A stretch of DNA of 11,936 nt from Anaerolineales bacterium. GTDB taxonomy: Bacteria; Chloroflexota; Anaerolineae; B4-G1; DUEL01. Location: assembly GCA_015662065.1 (NCBI GenBank), contig DQUX01000128.1:1-11936 (forward strand). The letters are read 5' to 3'. The stretch's first letter is position 1; every line of letters starts with the position of its first letter. The notes beneath the pieces are model-generated. The model saw nothing but the letters and a program-made list of their open reading frames with translations, was not told the DNA's origin and searched no databases. A program made the translations under genes and the position numbers. This document shows, in pieces, positions 1-6,900 of this stretch.

Positions 1-28
1 GTAGGGGCGCAGCGGTGCTGCGCCCTAC
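1..28. repeat. Palindromic intergenic repeat (REP/MITE-like hairpin)
   Basis: Arms GTAGGGGCGCAGC (1-13) and GCTGCGCCCTAC (17-28) are inverted repeats separated by GGT, with one unpaired G in the left arm. Short palindromes beginning GTAGGGGCG are, from general knowledge, abundant dispersed elements in Chloroflexota and cyanobacteria. The element starts exactly at the window edge, so it may extend to the left. It has no U-tract, so it does not look like an intrinsic terminator. Confidence 0.6.
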
Positions 29-50
29 CGGTCGCCGGGCAGGATAGGTA

Positions 51-73
51 GCGCCGGAATCCCATTCCGGCGC
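51..73. repeat. Perfect 10-bp inverted repeat
   Basis: GCGCCGGAAT (51-60) and ATTCCGGCGC (64-73) are perfect inverted repeats around a 3-base CCC loop. It follows the 1-28 palindrome by 22 bases and is followed by a third, 6-bp inverted repeat (GCGAAT 78-83 and ATTCGC 88-93). The three hairpins in under 100 bases look like a cluster of REP-type elements upstream of the flavodiiron promoter. No T-run follows, so termination is not supported. Confidence 0.65.
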
Positions 74-86
74 GCCCGCGAATAGG

Positions 87-111
87 GATTCGCAGGCTCC
101 TCTCCGGAAAC
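87..111 (+). repeat. Dispersed 25-base repeat, copy A
   Basis: A 25-base stretch here (GATTCGCAGGCTCC followed by TCTCCGGAAAC) recurs at 6647-6671 with only two substitutions (A to G at base 94, C to T at base 105). In both places it lies just upstream of a predicted -35 box: here 17 bases before TTGACG, there 14 bases before TTGCGC. It may be the edge of a longer dispersed repeat or a shared regulatory site; the sequence alone cannot separate these. Confidence 0.55.
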
Positions 112-128
112 ATGCAATTGCCCCAAGC

Positions 129-157
129 TTGACGCCAGGGTTATTTTGCGCCATAAT
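129..157 (+). promoter_or_regulatory. Sigma70-type promoter of the flavodiiron gene
   Basis: TTGACG (129-134) and CATAAT (152-157) are separated by 17 bases, which is close to the housekeeping consensus. Transcription would begin near 164 and give a leader of about 75 bases before the ATG at 239. The promoter overlaps the longer upstream in-frame ATG at 146, which argues against that start. Confidence 0.65.
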
Positions 158-238
158 GCTACCGGGGAAAAAGCTATGCCAACAGGTGCCGCACAGACCC
201 AGGCATCGCCCCGACCATCAGGGAAAGGAGCCTTTACA

Positions 239-1432
239 ATGCCTGCAGTGGAAATTCGACCGGGTATCTACTGGATCGGCGTCAACGATCGAACGACCGA
301 TCTCTTCGAAGGGCTCTGGCCCATCACCCAGGAGGGGGTCTCCTACAACACCTACCTGGTGGATGGCGAACAGAAGGGACTGATCGACCTGGCCAAAGGG
401 CTCAAGACCGACGAGTTCCTGGACCAGGTCGCTCAGGTCATCGATCTCTCAGAGCTGGATTACATCATCATCAACCATATGGAGCCAGATCACACCGGCA
501 TCCTCCGCACACTGCGCCGGATCGCCCCTCAGGCGGTGGTCCTGGGCACCCGGAAGACCCGGGAGATGTTGGAGGCTTTCTACCAGGTCACCGAGGGCGT
601 GCGCGTCGTGGAGGACGGGGAGAGGCTGTCGCTGGGCAGCCACACGCTTCAGTTCTTCTCCACCCCCTTCGTCCACTGGCCGGAGACGATGATGACCTAC
701 GAGGTGACCCATCGGGTGCTCTTCTCCTGCGACGGCTTCGGAGGGTACGGGGCGCTGCAAGGGGCAATCTTCGACGACCGGTGCGGCGATCCGGCCCTCT
801 ATGAGCGGGAGGCGCTGCGCTACTACGTCAACATCGTGGCGGTGTTCAGCCGGCCGGTGCTCAAGGCCATCGAGCGGTTGAAGGATGTGCCCATCGAGGT
901 CATCGCCCCCTCCCACGGCCTGATCTGGCGGAAGGACCCCGGCCGGATCATAGAGCTATACCGTAAATGGGCCGGCTACGCCACCGGCGAGAGGGAGATG
1001 GGGGTGACACTGCTGTACGGCTCGATGTACGGCAACTCCGAGCAAATGATGAACGCCGTCGCCCAGGGGGTCTCCCAGGCCGGGGTGCCGGTGGAGATCT
1101 TCGACGTGGCCCGCACCCACACCAGCTACGTCCTGCCCTCCCTGTGGGTCCGCCAGGGGGTGATCGTCGGCGCGCCTACCTACGAGGGTGGGCTTTTCCC
1201 ACCGATGGCCCACACATTGGACATCGCGGTCCGCAAGCGCATCCTCAACCGGAAGGCGGCCTACTTCGGCAGCTACGGCTGGAGCGGTGGGGCGCGGCGG
1301 GAGTTCGCCCGCCTGGCCGAGTCGCTGAAGTGGGAGGTGGTGGACACCTTCGAGTTCCACGGTGGGCCGACGCTGGAGGACCTCCGGGCCGGGGAAGCGT
1401 TCGGCCGCCGCTTCGCGGAAGCGCTGCGGTAA
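239..1432 (+). CDS. Flavodiiron protein (A-type, FprA/ROO family)
   Basis: Cytoplasmic diiron/FMN enzyme that reduces O2 to water and/or NO to N2O; 397 residues, the usual length of the two-domain class. The N-terminal metallo-beta-lactamase-like domain (about 1-250) carries all canonical diiron ligands: H80, E82, D84 and H85 in NHMEPDHTG, H146 in FVHWPE, D165 in SCDGFGG and H226 in PSHGL. The C-terminal flavodoxin domain (about 254-397) has the FMN phosphate loop GSMYGNSE (261-268), plus APTYEGG and GSYGWSGG. No rubredoxin or flavin reductase domain is fused and none is encoded nearby, so the electron donor is unknown. The start at 239 is chosen because AAAGGAG (224-230) lies 8 bases upstream; the in-frame ATG at 146 sits within the promoter. 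Whether O2 or NO is preferred cannot be read from the sequence. Confidence 0.93.
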   Translation: MPAVEIRPGIYWIGVNDRTTDLFEGLWPITQEGVSYNTYLVDGEQKGLIDLAKGLKTDEFLDQVAQVIDLSELDYIIINHMEPDHTGILRTLRRIAPQAVVLGTRKTREMLEAFYQVTEGVRVVEDGERLSLGSHTLQFFSTPFVHWPETMMTYEVTHRVLFSCDGFGGYGALQGAIFDDRCGDPALYEREALRYYVNIVAVFSRPVLKAIERLKDVPIEVIAPSHGLIWRKDPGRIIELYRKWAGYATGEREMGVTLLYGSMYGNSEQMMNAVAQGVSQAGVPVEIFDVARTHTSYVLPSLWVRQGVIVGAPTYEGGLFPPMAHTLDIAVRKRILNRKAAYFGSYGWSGGARREFARLAESLKWEVVDTFEFHGGPTLEDLRAGEAFGRRFAEALR

Positions 1433-1444
1433 GAGAGACACGGA

Positions 1445-1464
1445 GACGCGGAGAACCCCGCGTC
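1445..1464. terminator. Hairpin between convergent genes (possible bidirectional terminator)
   Basis: GACGCGG (1445-1451) and CCGCGTC (1458-1464) form a perfect 7-bp stem with a 6-base loop in the 46-base gap between the flavodiiron gene and the convergent M50 gene. There is no proper T-run on the plus strand; on the minus strand the downstream sequence is only mildly T-rich. The position fits a terminator, but the sequence evidence is partial. Confidence 0.35.
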
Positions 1465-1478
1465 CCCACGTCCCCCCT

Positions 1479-2660
1479 CTACCGGGCCGGCACCACCACC
1501 AGCGGCACCGGCACAAAAGTGGCGATAAGGACCAGCACCAGGACGATCCCCAGCGCCACCCGCCTCCGCCCCACCCGGGAGGCGTCGTTGAGGGGGGGCG
1601 GATGGCGAGGGCCCAGGAAGAGCCCCAGCACCGCCCAGAGGATCCAGGTGGCGGCGGCCGGGTTGCCGATCACCGCCAGGTACAGCCCCAACACGCCCAG
1701 CAGGCCGATCATCACATAGGCCAGCTTCCACGCCCGCCGGCCCAGCAGTGCGTAGGCCACGTGCCCCCCGTCCAACTGACCGATGGGCAGCAGATTCAAC
1801 GCCGTCACCAGTAGCCCCGCCCAGGCGGCGAACGCCACCGGCCCACCGGGGCTCTCGGGCAGCGAAAGCCACACATCCTCCCCGTTCTCGTCCGGCAGCA
1901 CCTGCCCCTTGACCACGTACTTGGCGGCAAGGTAGATGAGGGAGTTGCCCTCCTGATAGACCTCTCCCGTCTGCCGGATGTCGATGAAATCGGATGGGCG
2001 GCCGACCTGGCTGAACATCAACCCCAGGATGAGCAGGGGAATCGCCACGATCAACCCTGCCAGCGGTCCGGCGATGCCGATGTCGAAGAGGGCCTTGCGG
2101 TCCCGCATCGGCGCCCGCTGGAAGATCACCGCCCCCATCGTCCCCAAGATGCTCAGGGGCATCGGCACGAAGTAGGGAAGGCTCACCGGCGAGCCGTACC
2201 GCCGGGCGACGAAGTAGTGGGCCAGCTCGTGGGCCAGGAGGATCGTCATCAACGCCACCGCGAACGGCAGACCGGAGAGGTACCAGAGGGGGTTACTCGG
2301 ATCCCCCTCGGCGGAGAGGCCCGCCGCCATCGTGCTCAAGACGGTGGCGGCGAAGAGCAGCAGGTTGACCCAAGGCCGTCCCCCTCGCCGGCGGACCACC
2401 CCCCGGACCGCCAGCACCTGATGGGCACCCTCCTTCGCCTCCGAGAGCATCGCGGTGTACCCCAGGGTGGCGAACCGCTCCGACAGGCGGTCGAAGACGG
2501 CGTCGGGGGTGTCGTAGAGACGGCCGACGAAAGCGACCACCCGATCCGGCCCCTGGCGCACCTCGGCCCGTTCCACCGCCATCAGGTCCTTCACCTGCTG
2601 GCGCAACCGCTCCACGACGGTGGGTTCCCGGACAGATTCCATCAACCGAGCTGAGTCCAT
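1479..2660 (-). CDS. Membrane-embedded M50 family zinc metalloprotease (site-2 protease / EGY-like)
   Basis: Predicted intramembrane protease of 393 residues. The active-site HExxH is HELAH (144-148) inside a hydrophobic segment, and the third zinc ligand is the Asp of LDGGH (D297); both are hallmarks of peptidase family M50. About 85 N-terminal residues form a charged soluble region. They are followed by roughly seven or eight hydrophobic segments, near 97-115, 124-143, 160-180, 190-216, 274-306, 311-332, 336-350 and 367-390. The GTMGAV stretch (173-178) and overall layout resemble the cyanobacterial/plant EGY group more than RseP, and no PDZ domain is visible. The start is set by GAGAGGA 7 bases upstream of the ATG on the minus strand. 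It has its own promoter and no operon partner, so the substrate (perhaps an anti-sigma factor or other membrane protein) is unknown. Confidence 0.88.
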   Translation of the reverse strand: MDSARLMESVREPTVVERLRQQVKDLMAVERAEVRQGPDRVVAFVGRLYDTPDAVFDRLSERFATLGYTAMLSEAKEGAHQVLAVRGVVRRRGGRPWVNLLLFAATVLSTMAAGLSAEGDPSNPLWYLSGLPFAVALMTILLAHELAHYFVARRYGSPVSLPYFVPMPLSILGTMGAVIFQRAPMRDRKALFDIGIAGPLAGLIVAIPLLILGLMFSQVGRPSDFIDIRQTGEVYQEGNSLIYLAAKYVVKGQVLPDENGEDVWLSLPESPGGPVAFAAWAGLLVTALNLLPIGQLDGGHVAYALLGRRAWKLAYVMIGLLGVLGLYLAVIGNPAAATWILWAVLGLFLGPRHPPPLNDASRVGRRRVALGIVLVLVLIATFVPVPLVVVPAR

Positions 2661-2689
2661 ACCATATTCCTCTCACGAGAGTTTGATAT

Positions 2690-2698
2690 ATTATACCA
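2690..2698 (-). promoter_or_regulatory. Extended -10 promoter of the M50 gene
   Basis: Read on the minus strand, 2698 to 2690 gives TGGTATAAT, a perfect extended -10 (TGnTATAAT). The region where a -35 would lie is only a weak match (CTCACG at 17-base spacing), as is common when an extended -10 is present. It lies about 30 bases upstream of the ATG at 2660, giving a short leader. Confidence 0.6.
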
Positions 2699-2741
2699 CG
2701 ATTCGGCAGAAGCGTGAGCCGCCACCCCGCCGCGCCGCCCC

Positions 2742-2770
2742 TTCCCCTGCCCCCGTTTTTGTGCTACAAT
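2742..2770 (+). promoter_or_regulatory. Candidate promoter of the gamma-carbonic-anhydrase operon
   Basis: TGCTACAAT (2762-2770) is an extended -10 element with one change from consensus. A poor -35, TTCCCC (2742-2747), is 17 bases upstream. It faces away from the M50 promoter, making 2661-2898 a divergent promoter region. The transcript would have a leader of about 120 bases that is purine-rich and can pair in part with itself, but no clear regulatory fold was recognised. Confidence 0.45.
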
Positions 2771-2898
2771 CCTCCCAGAGCATTCTGCCGCTTCGCGCTT
2801 GACGACGAACCAGGGAGGGTGAGGAAAGGAACCCGAAGGAACCCCTCGCAGCCATCCCTCGCCGCCCGAAGACCATCGAGGCCATCGAGAACAGCAGG

Positions 2899-3411
2899 AT
2901 GAACAAGCCAACTATCCATCCCACCGCCTTCGTCGCCCCCAACGCCACGCTGACGGGAGACGTCACCGTGGAGGCGGAGGCCAGCATCTGGTTCGGCTGT
3001 GTGCTGCGGGCGGAGGAGGCCCCCATCCTGATCGGACCCCGGACCAATGTGCAGGACCTGACGGTGGTCCATACGGATCCGGGCTATCCGTGTCGGCTGG
3101 GCGCGGATGTGACGGTGGGGCACCAGGTAGTGCTGCACGGGGCCACGGTAGAGGACGGGGCACTCATCGGCATCGGGGCGGTCGTCTTGAACGGGGCGGT
3201 CGTCGGGAAAGAGGCGATAGTCGGCGCGGGGGCCGTGGTCCCCGAAGGGACGATCATCCCCCCGCGCACACTGGCCATAGGGGTCCCGGCACGGGTGGTG
3301 CGGCGGTTGGAGGAGGCGGACCTGGCGCGGTTGCGGGGGGCGACCGACTGGTATCTGAAACAGGCGCGGACCTATCAGGGGCGGGAGGAGGGAGATGAAA
3401 GAGGTGATTGA
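2899..3411 (+). CDS. Gamma-class carbonic anhydrase-like hexapeptide-repeat protein
   Basis: 170-residue left-handed beta-helix protein of the gamma-carbonic anhydrase / YrdA / PaaY type, expected to be a cytoplasmic trimer. Hexapeptide repeats run from about 10 to 130. The three metal-binding histidines of the family are present: H58 in VVHTD, H75 in VGHQV and H80 in VLHG. NVQD before them is also typical. The usual RGD-type motif around the catalytic Arg reads LRAEE (36-40): the Arg is kept and the following Asp is replaced, so CO2 hydration is likely but not certain. A C-terminal helix (about 136-160) completes the fold. The ATG at 2899 is the first usable start in frame, but the Shine-Dalgarno is weak and very close (AGCAGG directly abutting), unlike every other gene here. 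The 3' end overlaps the next gene by 17 bases. Confidence 0.85.
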   Translation: MNKPTIHPTAFVAPNATLTGDVTVEAEASIWFGCVLRAEEAPILIGPRTNVQDLTVVHTDPGYPCRLGADVTVGHQVVLHGATVEDGALIGIGAVVLNGAVVGKEAIVGAGAVVPEGTIIPPRTLAIGVPARVVRRLEEADLARLRGATDWYLKQARTYQGREEGDERGD

Positions 3412-3868
3412 GCTGCTCAAACAAAGCGAGCTCTTCGCCAGCCTGCCGGTGGAGAAGATCGAACAGATCATCTCCATCGGTCGGGTGAAGACCTTCGACG
3501 CGGGGGAGACCATCATCGCCGAGGGAGAACCCTCCGATGAGATGTACGTGGTGCAGGAGGGCATGGTCGAGGTGCTGGTCGCCAGCGGGGCGCTGCACGA
3601 CATCCCGGGGCCGCCAGAACTGACCCCTGTGGTCCAACTGGGCCGCGGGCAGGTCTTCGGCGAGATGGCGCTGGTGGATCGGGGGGCCCGTTCGGCCACG
3701 GTGCGCTGTGTGGAGGACGGCACGACCCTGTTCGTGATCCCCCGGCAGGCCTTCTGGGAGCTGTGCGACGCCGACCACCACATCGGCTACATCGTGATGC
3801 GCAACATCGCCCGCGACCTCTCCTTCAAGCTGCGGCACCGGAACCTGCCCCGGGCGCTCGGTGCGTAA
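3395..3868 (+). CDS. Stand-alone cyclic nucleotide-binding domain protein
   Basis: 157-residue protein made almost entirely of one CNB domain (cAMP/cGMP-binding cupin of the CRP/PKA-R type). The phosphate-binding cassette is FGEMALVDRGARSAT (88-102), with the conserved Gly-Glu (G89, E90) and the phosphate-contacting Arg (R99) followed by S-A. An N-terminal helical lead (KQSELFASLP) and a C-terminal helix (about 117-146) match the family. There is no helix-turn-helix, kinase, channel or transporter domain, so it is a sensor that must act on a partner. Strong SD (GGAGGAGGGAG) lies immediately before the ATG. Start and upstream stop overlap by 17 bases, indicating translational coupling to the gamma-carbonic anhydrase gene. 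Which nucleotide, if any, is bound cannot be told from the sequence. Confidence 0.87.
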   Translation: MKEVIELLKQSELFASLPVEKIEQIISIGRVKTFDAGETIIAEGEPSDEMYVVQEGMVEVLVASGALHDIPGPPELTPVVQLGRGQVFGEMALVDRGARSATVRCVEDGTTLFVIPRQAFWELCDADHHIGYIVMRNIARDLSFKLRHRNLPRALGA

Positions 3869-3880
3869 GGGAGGCGGCCG

Positions 3881-4096
3881 ATGATCTACAAGGTGAGCTA
3901 CGTAGTCGTTGGCGGTCGCCATCCGGGAGCGATCGTCAACCAGGAAAACCCGCCCCGGCTCGGAGAAATGGTGAAGCTGGGGGGGGAGCTTTTCGAGGTG
4001 GTGGAGGTGGCCGATCTGATCCCCCCCCAGGGGGAGTTCGCCTACCTGCACGTGACCCTGCGGCCGGTGAAGAAAAAACGCCACAAGAGGCGGTGA
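3881..4096 (+). CDS. Small protein of unrecognised family (71 residues)
   Basis: Not recognised. The product is 71 residues, predicted mostly beta: alternating hydrophobic strands at 2-10 (IYKVSYVVV), 28-45 and 53-61 (FAYLHVTLR), with turns rich in Gly and Pro (GGRHPGAI, PPQGEF). It ends in a very basic tail, KKKRHKRR, which could bind nucleic acid or simply aid solubility. It is very likely a real gene: GGGAGG (3869-3874) is 6 bases from the ATG, it starts 12 bases after the CNB gene stop in the same direction, and the codon pattern matches its neighbours. It completes the three-gene operon. A small SH3- or OB-like barrel is possible, but that is a guess from strand pattern only. Confidence 0.75.
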   Translation: MIYKVSYVVVGGRHPGAIVNQENPPRLGEMVKLGGELFEVVEVADLIPPQGEFAYLHVTLRPVKKKRHKRR

Positions 4097-4149
4097 CCCC
4101 ATCCCTGTGTGCCGGCGGTTCCGGCGAGCAATGGAGGCCGAAAGCCCGG

Positions 4150-4178
4150 TTGCCGTTTGGGCGAATCTGACTTATAAT
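4150..4178 (+). promoter_or_regulatory. Sigma70-type promoter of tyrS
   Basis: TTGCCG (4150-4155) and a perfect TATAAT (4173-4178) are separated by 17 bases. Transcription would begin near 4185, giving a leader of about 178 bases before the tyrS ATG, much longer than the leader of the flavodiiron gene. Confidence 0.7.
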
Positions 4179-4184
4179 ATGTAC

Positions 4185-4330
4185 TGCACCTAGCTGTGTG
4201 AGTCTAAGATGTGTAGTTGGAGAGCCCTTACCTACACCTATTCCAGCGGATTGTAGCGCGGTGCGGCCGACGCGCCGCCCGGCGCTGCAATCCGTCCGCC
4301 CAGGGCCCACATCGGTGGGCTCGTTTGTTT
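4185..4330 (+). promoter_or_regulatory. Structured leader RNA upstream of tyrS
   Basis: Three consecutive foldable elements are visible. First is a 6-bp stem, GTGTAG (4211-4216) with CTACAC (4232-4237). Second is a long 13-bp helix, 4247-4259 with 4282-4294, containing one G-U pair and enclosing a 5-bp hairpin (GCGGC 4263-4267 with GCCGC 4274-4278). Third is the terminator-like hairpin at 4303-4322. A long folded leader in front of a tRNA synthetase gene suggests attenuation. However, the T-box consensus (TGGNACCGCG) was looked for and not found, so this is not called a T-box. It could also be a separate small RNA that ends at the hairpin. Confidence 0.5.
4303..4329 (+). terminator. Terminator-like hairpin in the tyrS leader
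   Basis: GGGCCCAC (4303-4310) pairs with GTGGGCTC (4315-4322) around an ATCG loop, with one G-U pair, and is followed by GTTTGTTT (4323-4330). It lies 20 bases before the tyrS SD (AGGAG, 4350-4354), the position expected of a leader attenuator. The U-tract is interrupted, so efficiency may be moderate. Confidence 0.5.
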
Positions 4331-4362
4331 CCCATTATCCCTCATCCTCAGGAGAATCAGCG

Positions 4363-5580
<1,218 letters not shown>

Positions 5581-5615
5581 GCCCACAGAACCTGCGCCCT
5601 TTCGCCGAAGGTGGA

Positions 5616-6482
5616 ATGCCCTACCGCACCGTCAACGGCCTGCGGATGTACTATCAACTGCAGGGGTCCGGCCCGGCGGTGATCCTGCTGCACGGACTGG
5701 GTTCCTGCGCCGAGGATTGGTGGCTCCAGTTGCCGGTCCTCTCGGAACGGTACCGGGTATTGGCCCCCGACCTGCGTGGCCACGGCCGAACCGACAAGCC
5801 GCCCCGCCCCTACACCGTCCCCCAGATGGCGGAGGACGTGGTCCGGTTGATGGGGGCGCTGGATATCGATCAGGCCCACGTGGTGGGGCTCTCGCTGGGC
5901 GGCCTGGTTGCCCAGGCGCTGGCCACCGGGTATGAGACACGGGTCCGCTCGCTGGTGCTTGTCAACACCTTCGCCCGGCTTCGCGTGGGAGGGCCCGCGG
6001 GCTGGTGGCGGCTGTTGCGGAGGGGACTGGTCCTCATCGTCGGCGGCGTTGGCAGACAGGCAGAGCTGGTCGCCCAGGCCATGTTCCCCCACCGGGGCCA
6101 GGAGGCGGTGCGGCGGGCGGCGGTGGAGCGGCTGCGGGCCAACGATCCTTCCGCCTACCGGGCGGCGATGCTCGCCGCGCTCCGCTTCAAGGGGTGGGAT
6201 AGACTTCCCTCCATCCGCGCGCCCACCCTGGTGGTGGCCGGGGCGGAGGACACAACCGTAGACCTGGTGGCCAAGGAGGAACTGGCTGCGGGGATCCCAG
6301 GGGCGCGGCTGGAGATGATCCCCGGATCCGGCCACGCCACACCGATAGACCGGCCCGCCCACTTCAACTGGTTGCTGCTGCAGTTCTTGAGAGAAGTGGA
6401 GAGCTCCACCTGTTCTAGGAATCCCCTTCTTGAACATCCATCGCCCCCTGGACGAGTTGGGCCGCCAGGCGATGCAGGATAG
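5616..6482 (+). CDS. Alpha/beta hydrolase
   Basis: 288-residue alpha/beta-fold hydrolase with unknown substrate. The oxyanion motif is LLHGLGS (24-30), the nucleophile elbow GLSLGG has S93, and the acid and base are D212 (AGAEDTTV) and H240 (GSGHATPI), so the triad is complete. A Trp- and Arg-rich cap segment lies at about 122-200. Closest general resemblance is to the broad esterase / 3-oxoadipate enol-lactonase-like group, which is too diverse to assign a reaction. The start at ATG 5616 follows GAAGG by 4 bases and lies 35 bases after the tyrS stop, so it is probably read from the tyrS promoter. The last 27 residues after FLRE are Pro/Gly/Arg-rich and lack family character; they run into the repeat-containing spacer and look like read-through of a lost stop. 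Confidence 0.88.
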   Translation: MPYRTVNGLRMYYQLQGSGPAVILLHGLGSCAEDWWLQLPVLSERYRVLAPDLRGHGRTDKPPRPYTVPQMAEDVVRLMGALDIDQAHVVGLSLGGLVAQALATGYETRVRSLVLVNTFARLRVGGPAGWWRLLRRGLVLIVGGVGRQAELVAQAMFPHRGQEAVRRAAVERLRANDPSAYRAAMLAALRFKGWDRLPSIRAPTLVVAGAEDTTVDLVAKEELAAGIPGARLEMIPGSGHATPIDRPAHFNWLLLQFLREVESSTCSRNPLLEHPSPPGRVGPPGDAG

Positions 6483-6506
6483 GGTGGACGGCTTGCAGCG
6501 CGACCC

Positions 6507-6523
6507 TTCCCGGCGGCCGGGAA
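6507..6523. repeat. Perfect 7-bp palindrome downstream of the hydrolase gene
   Basis: TTCCCGG (6507-6513) and CCGGGAA (6517-6523) flank a CGG loop. It starts 25 bases after the hydrolase stop and may terminate or stabilise the tyrS operon transcript, but no U-run follows. Confidence 0.5.
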
Positions 6524-6543
6524 CCGCTACTACGAATGGCGAA

Positions 6544-6562
6544 GTCACGCTACAAGCGTGAC
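6544..6562. repeat. Perfect 8-bp palindrome (REP-like)
   Basis: GTCACGCT (6544-6551) and AGCGTGAC (6555-6562) flank an ACA loop. The pattern of a short GC-rich palindrome flanked by CTAC-type bases is like dispersed REP elements. It differs in sequence from the palindromes at the left end of the window, so it would belong to another family. Confidence 0.55.
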
Positions 6563-6646
6563 CTACTCTGCTACGGCCACGCGGGCCGGCAGCACCCTGA
6601 GCGGAGTGGGCGAGAGGCGCAACGCACCTGTCAAGCTGGCGTTGGA

Positions 6647-6671
6647 GATTCGCGGGCTCCTCTCTGGAAAC
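6647..6671 (+). repeat. Dispersed 25-base repeat, copy B
   Basis: Matches 87-111 at 23 of 25 positions. In this copy the 3' part can form a hairpin, CTCTGG (6662-6667) with CCAGAG (6674-6679), and the surrounding bases TTGGAG (6642-6647) and CTCCAA (6691-6696) are also inverted repeats. Copy A does not preserve those pairings, which favours a shared sequence over a shared fold. Confidence 0.55.
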
Positions 6672-6685
6672 CACCAGAGCGGGGC

Positions 6686-6713
6686 TTGCGCTCCAAGGCT
6701 GGGATGGTATAAT
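6686..6713 (+). promoter_or_regulatory. Extended -10 promoter of the glmU operon
   Basis: TTGCGC (6686-6691) and TGGTATAAT (6705-6713) are separated by 16 bases between hexamers. The string GGGATGGTATAAT is identical to the recO promoter at 9944-9956. Initiation near 6720 would place the 8-bp hairpin CCCCCGAC / GTCGGGGG (6723-6742) at the extreme 5' end of the RNA. Confidence 0.72.
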
Positions 6714-6719
6714 ACTAAT

Positions 6720-6900
6720 GTACCCCCGACCATCGTCGGGGGCGTGTAAGCCGCTCTTTCCCGACCGTCCCGCGGGCAGAGCCGACGGACGGCCTGGCAG
6801 GTCTGGAGTTGGACGACACTTCCGAAAGCAGAATCCCCACATCAGCCGTATCAACCCCTGGGGGGCCGTGGCCGGCCCAGTCTTGGGCCGCGTGACGGCC
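6720..6900 (+). promoter_or_regulatory. Candidate attenuator leader of glmU
   Basis: The roughly 210-base leader contains three mutually exclusive pairings. Hairpin 1 joins CCGTCC (6765-6770) to GGACGG (6787-6792). The segment ACGGCC (6789-6794), partly inside hairpin 1, is identical to the terminator 3' arm (6895-6900) and could instead pair with the terminator 5' arm GGCCGT (6864-6869). The terminator forms when 6864-6869 pairs with 6895-6900. This is the arrangement of an anti-antiterminator, antiterminator and terminator. No known riboswitch class was recognised. The pairings are seen by eye and untested. Confidence 0.5.

Noticed and set aside
146..238. Upstream extension of the flavodiiron protein by 31 residues
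   Set aside because: The extension overlaps the predicted -10 box and has no family similarity; the ATG at 239 has a proper SD.
2764..3783. 339-codon minus-strand open frame opposite the carbonic-anhydrase and CNB genes
   Set aside because: Shadow of two genes with clear motifs; low-complexity composition and no usable start signal.
3904..4310. Minus-strand open frame overlapping the 71-residue gene and the tyrS leader
   Set aside because: Antisense to a gene with a strong SD and operon placement; it also crosses the tyrS promoter and leader helices.
4185..4330. Classical T-box riboswitch before tyrS
   Set aside because: No TGGNACCGCG sequence, no convincing specifier loop and no antiterminator pairing to the hairpin 5' arm could be found by eye.
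4198..4362. Upstream extension of tyrS by 55 residues
   Set aside because: This part is the folded leader with a terminator hairpin; the ATG at 4363 has a good SD and gives the normal length.
6558..6749. 63-codon open frame in the glmU upstream spacer
   Set aside because: It runs through the 25-base repeat, the promoter and the 5' hairpin, and has no SD or recognisable features.
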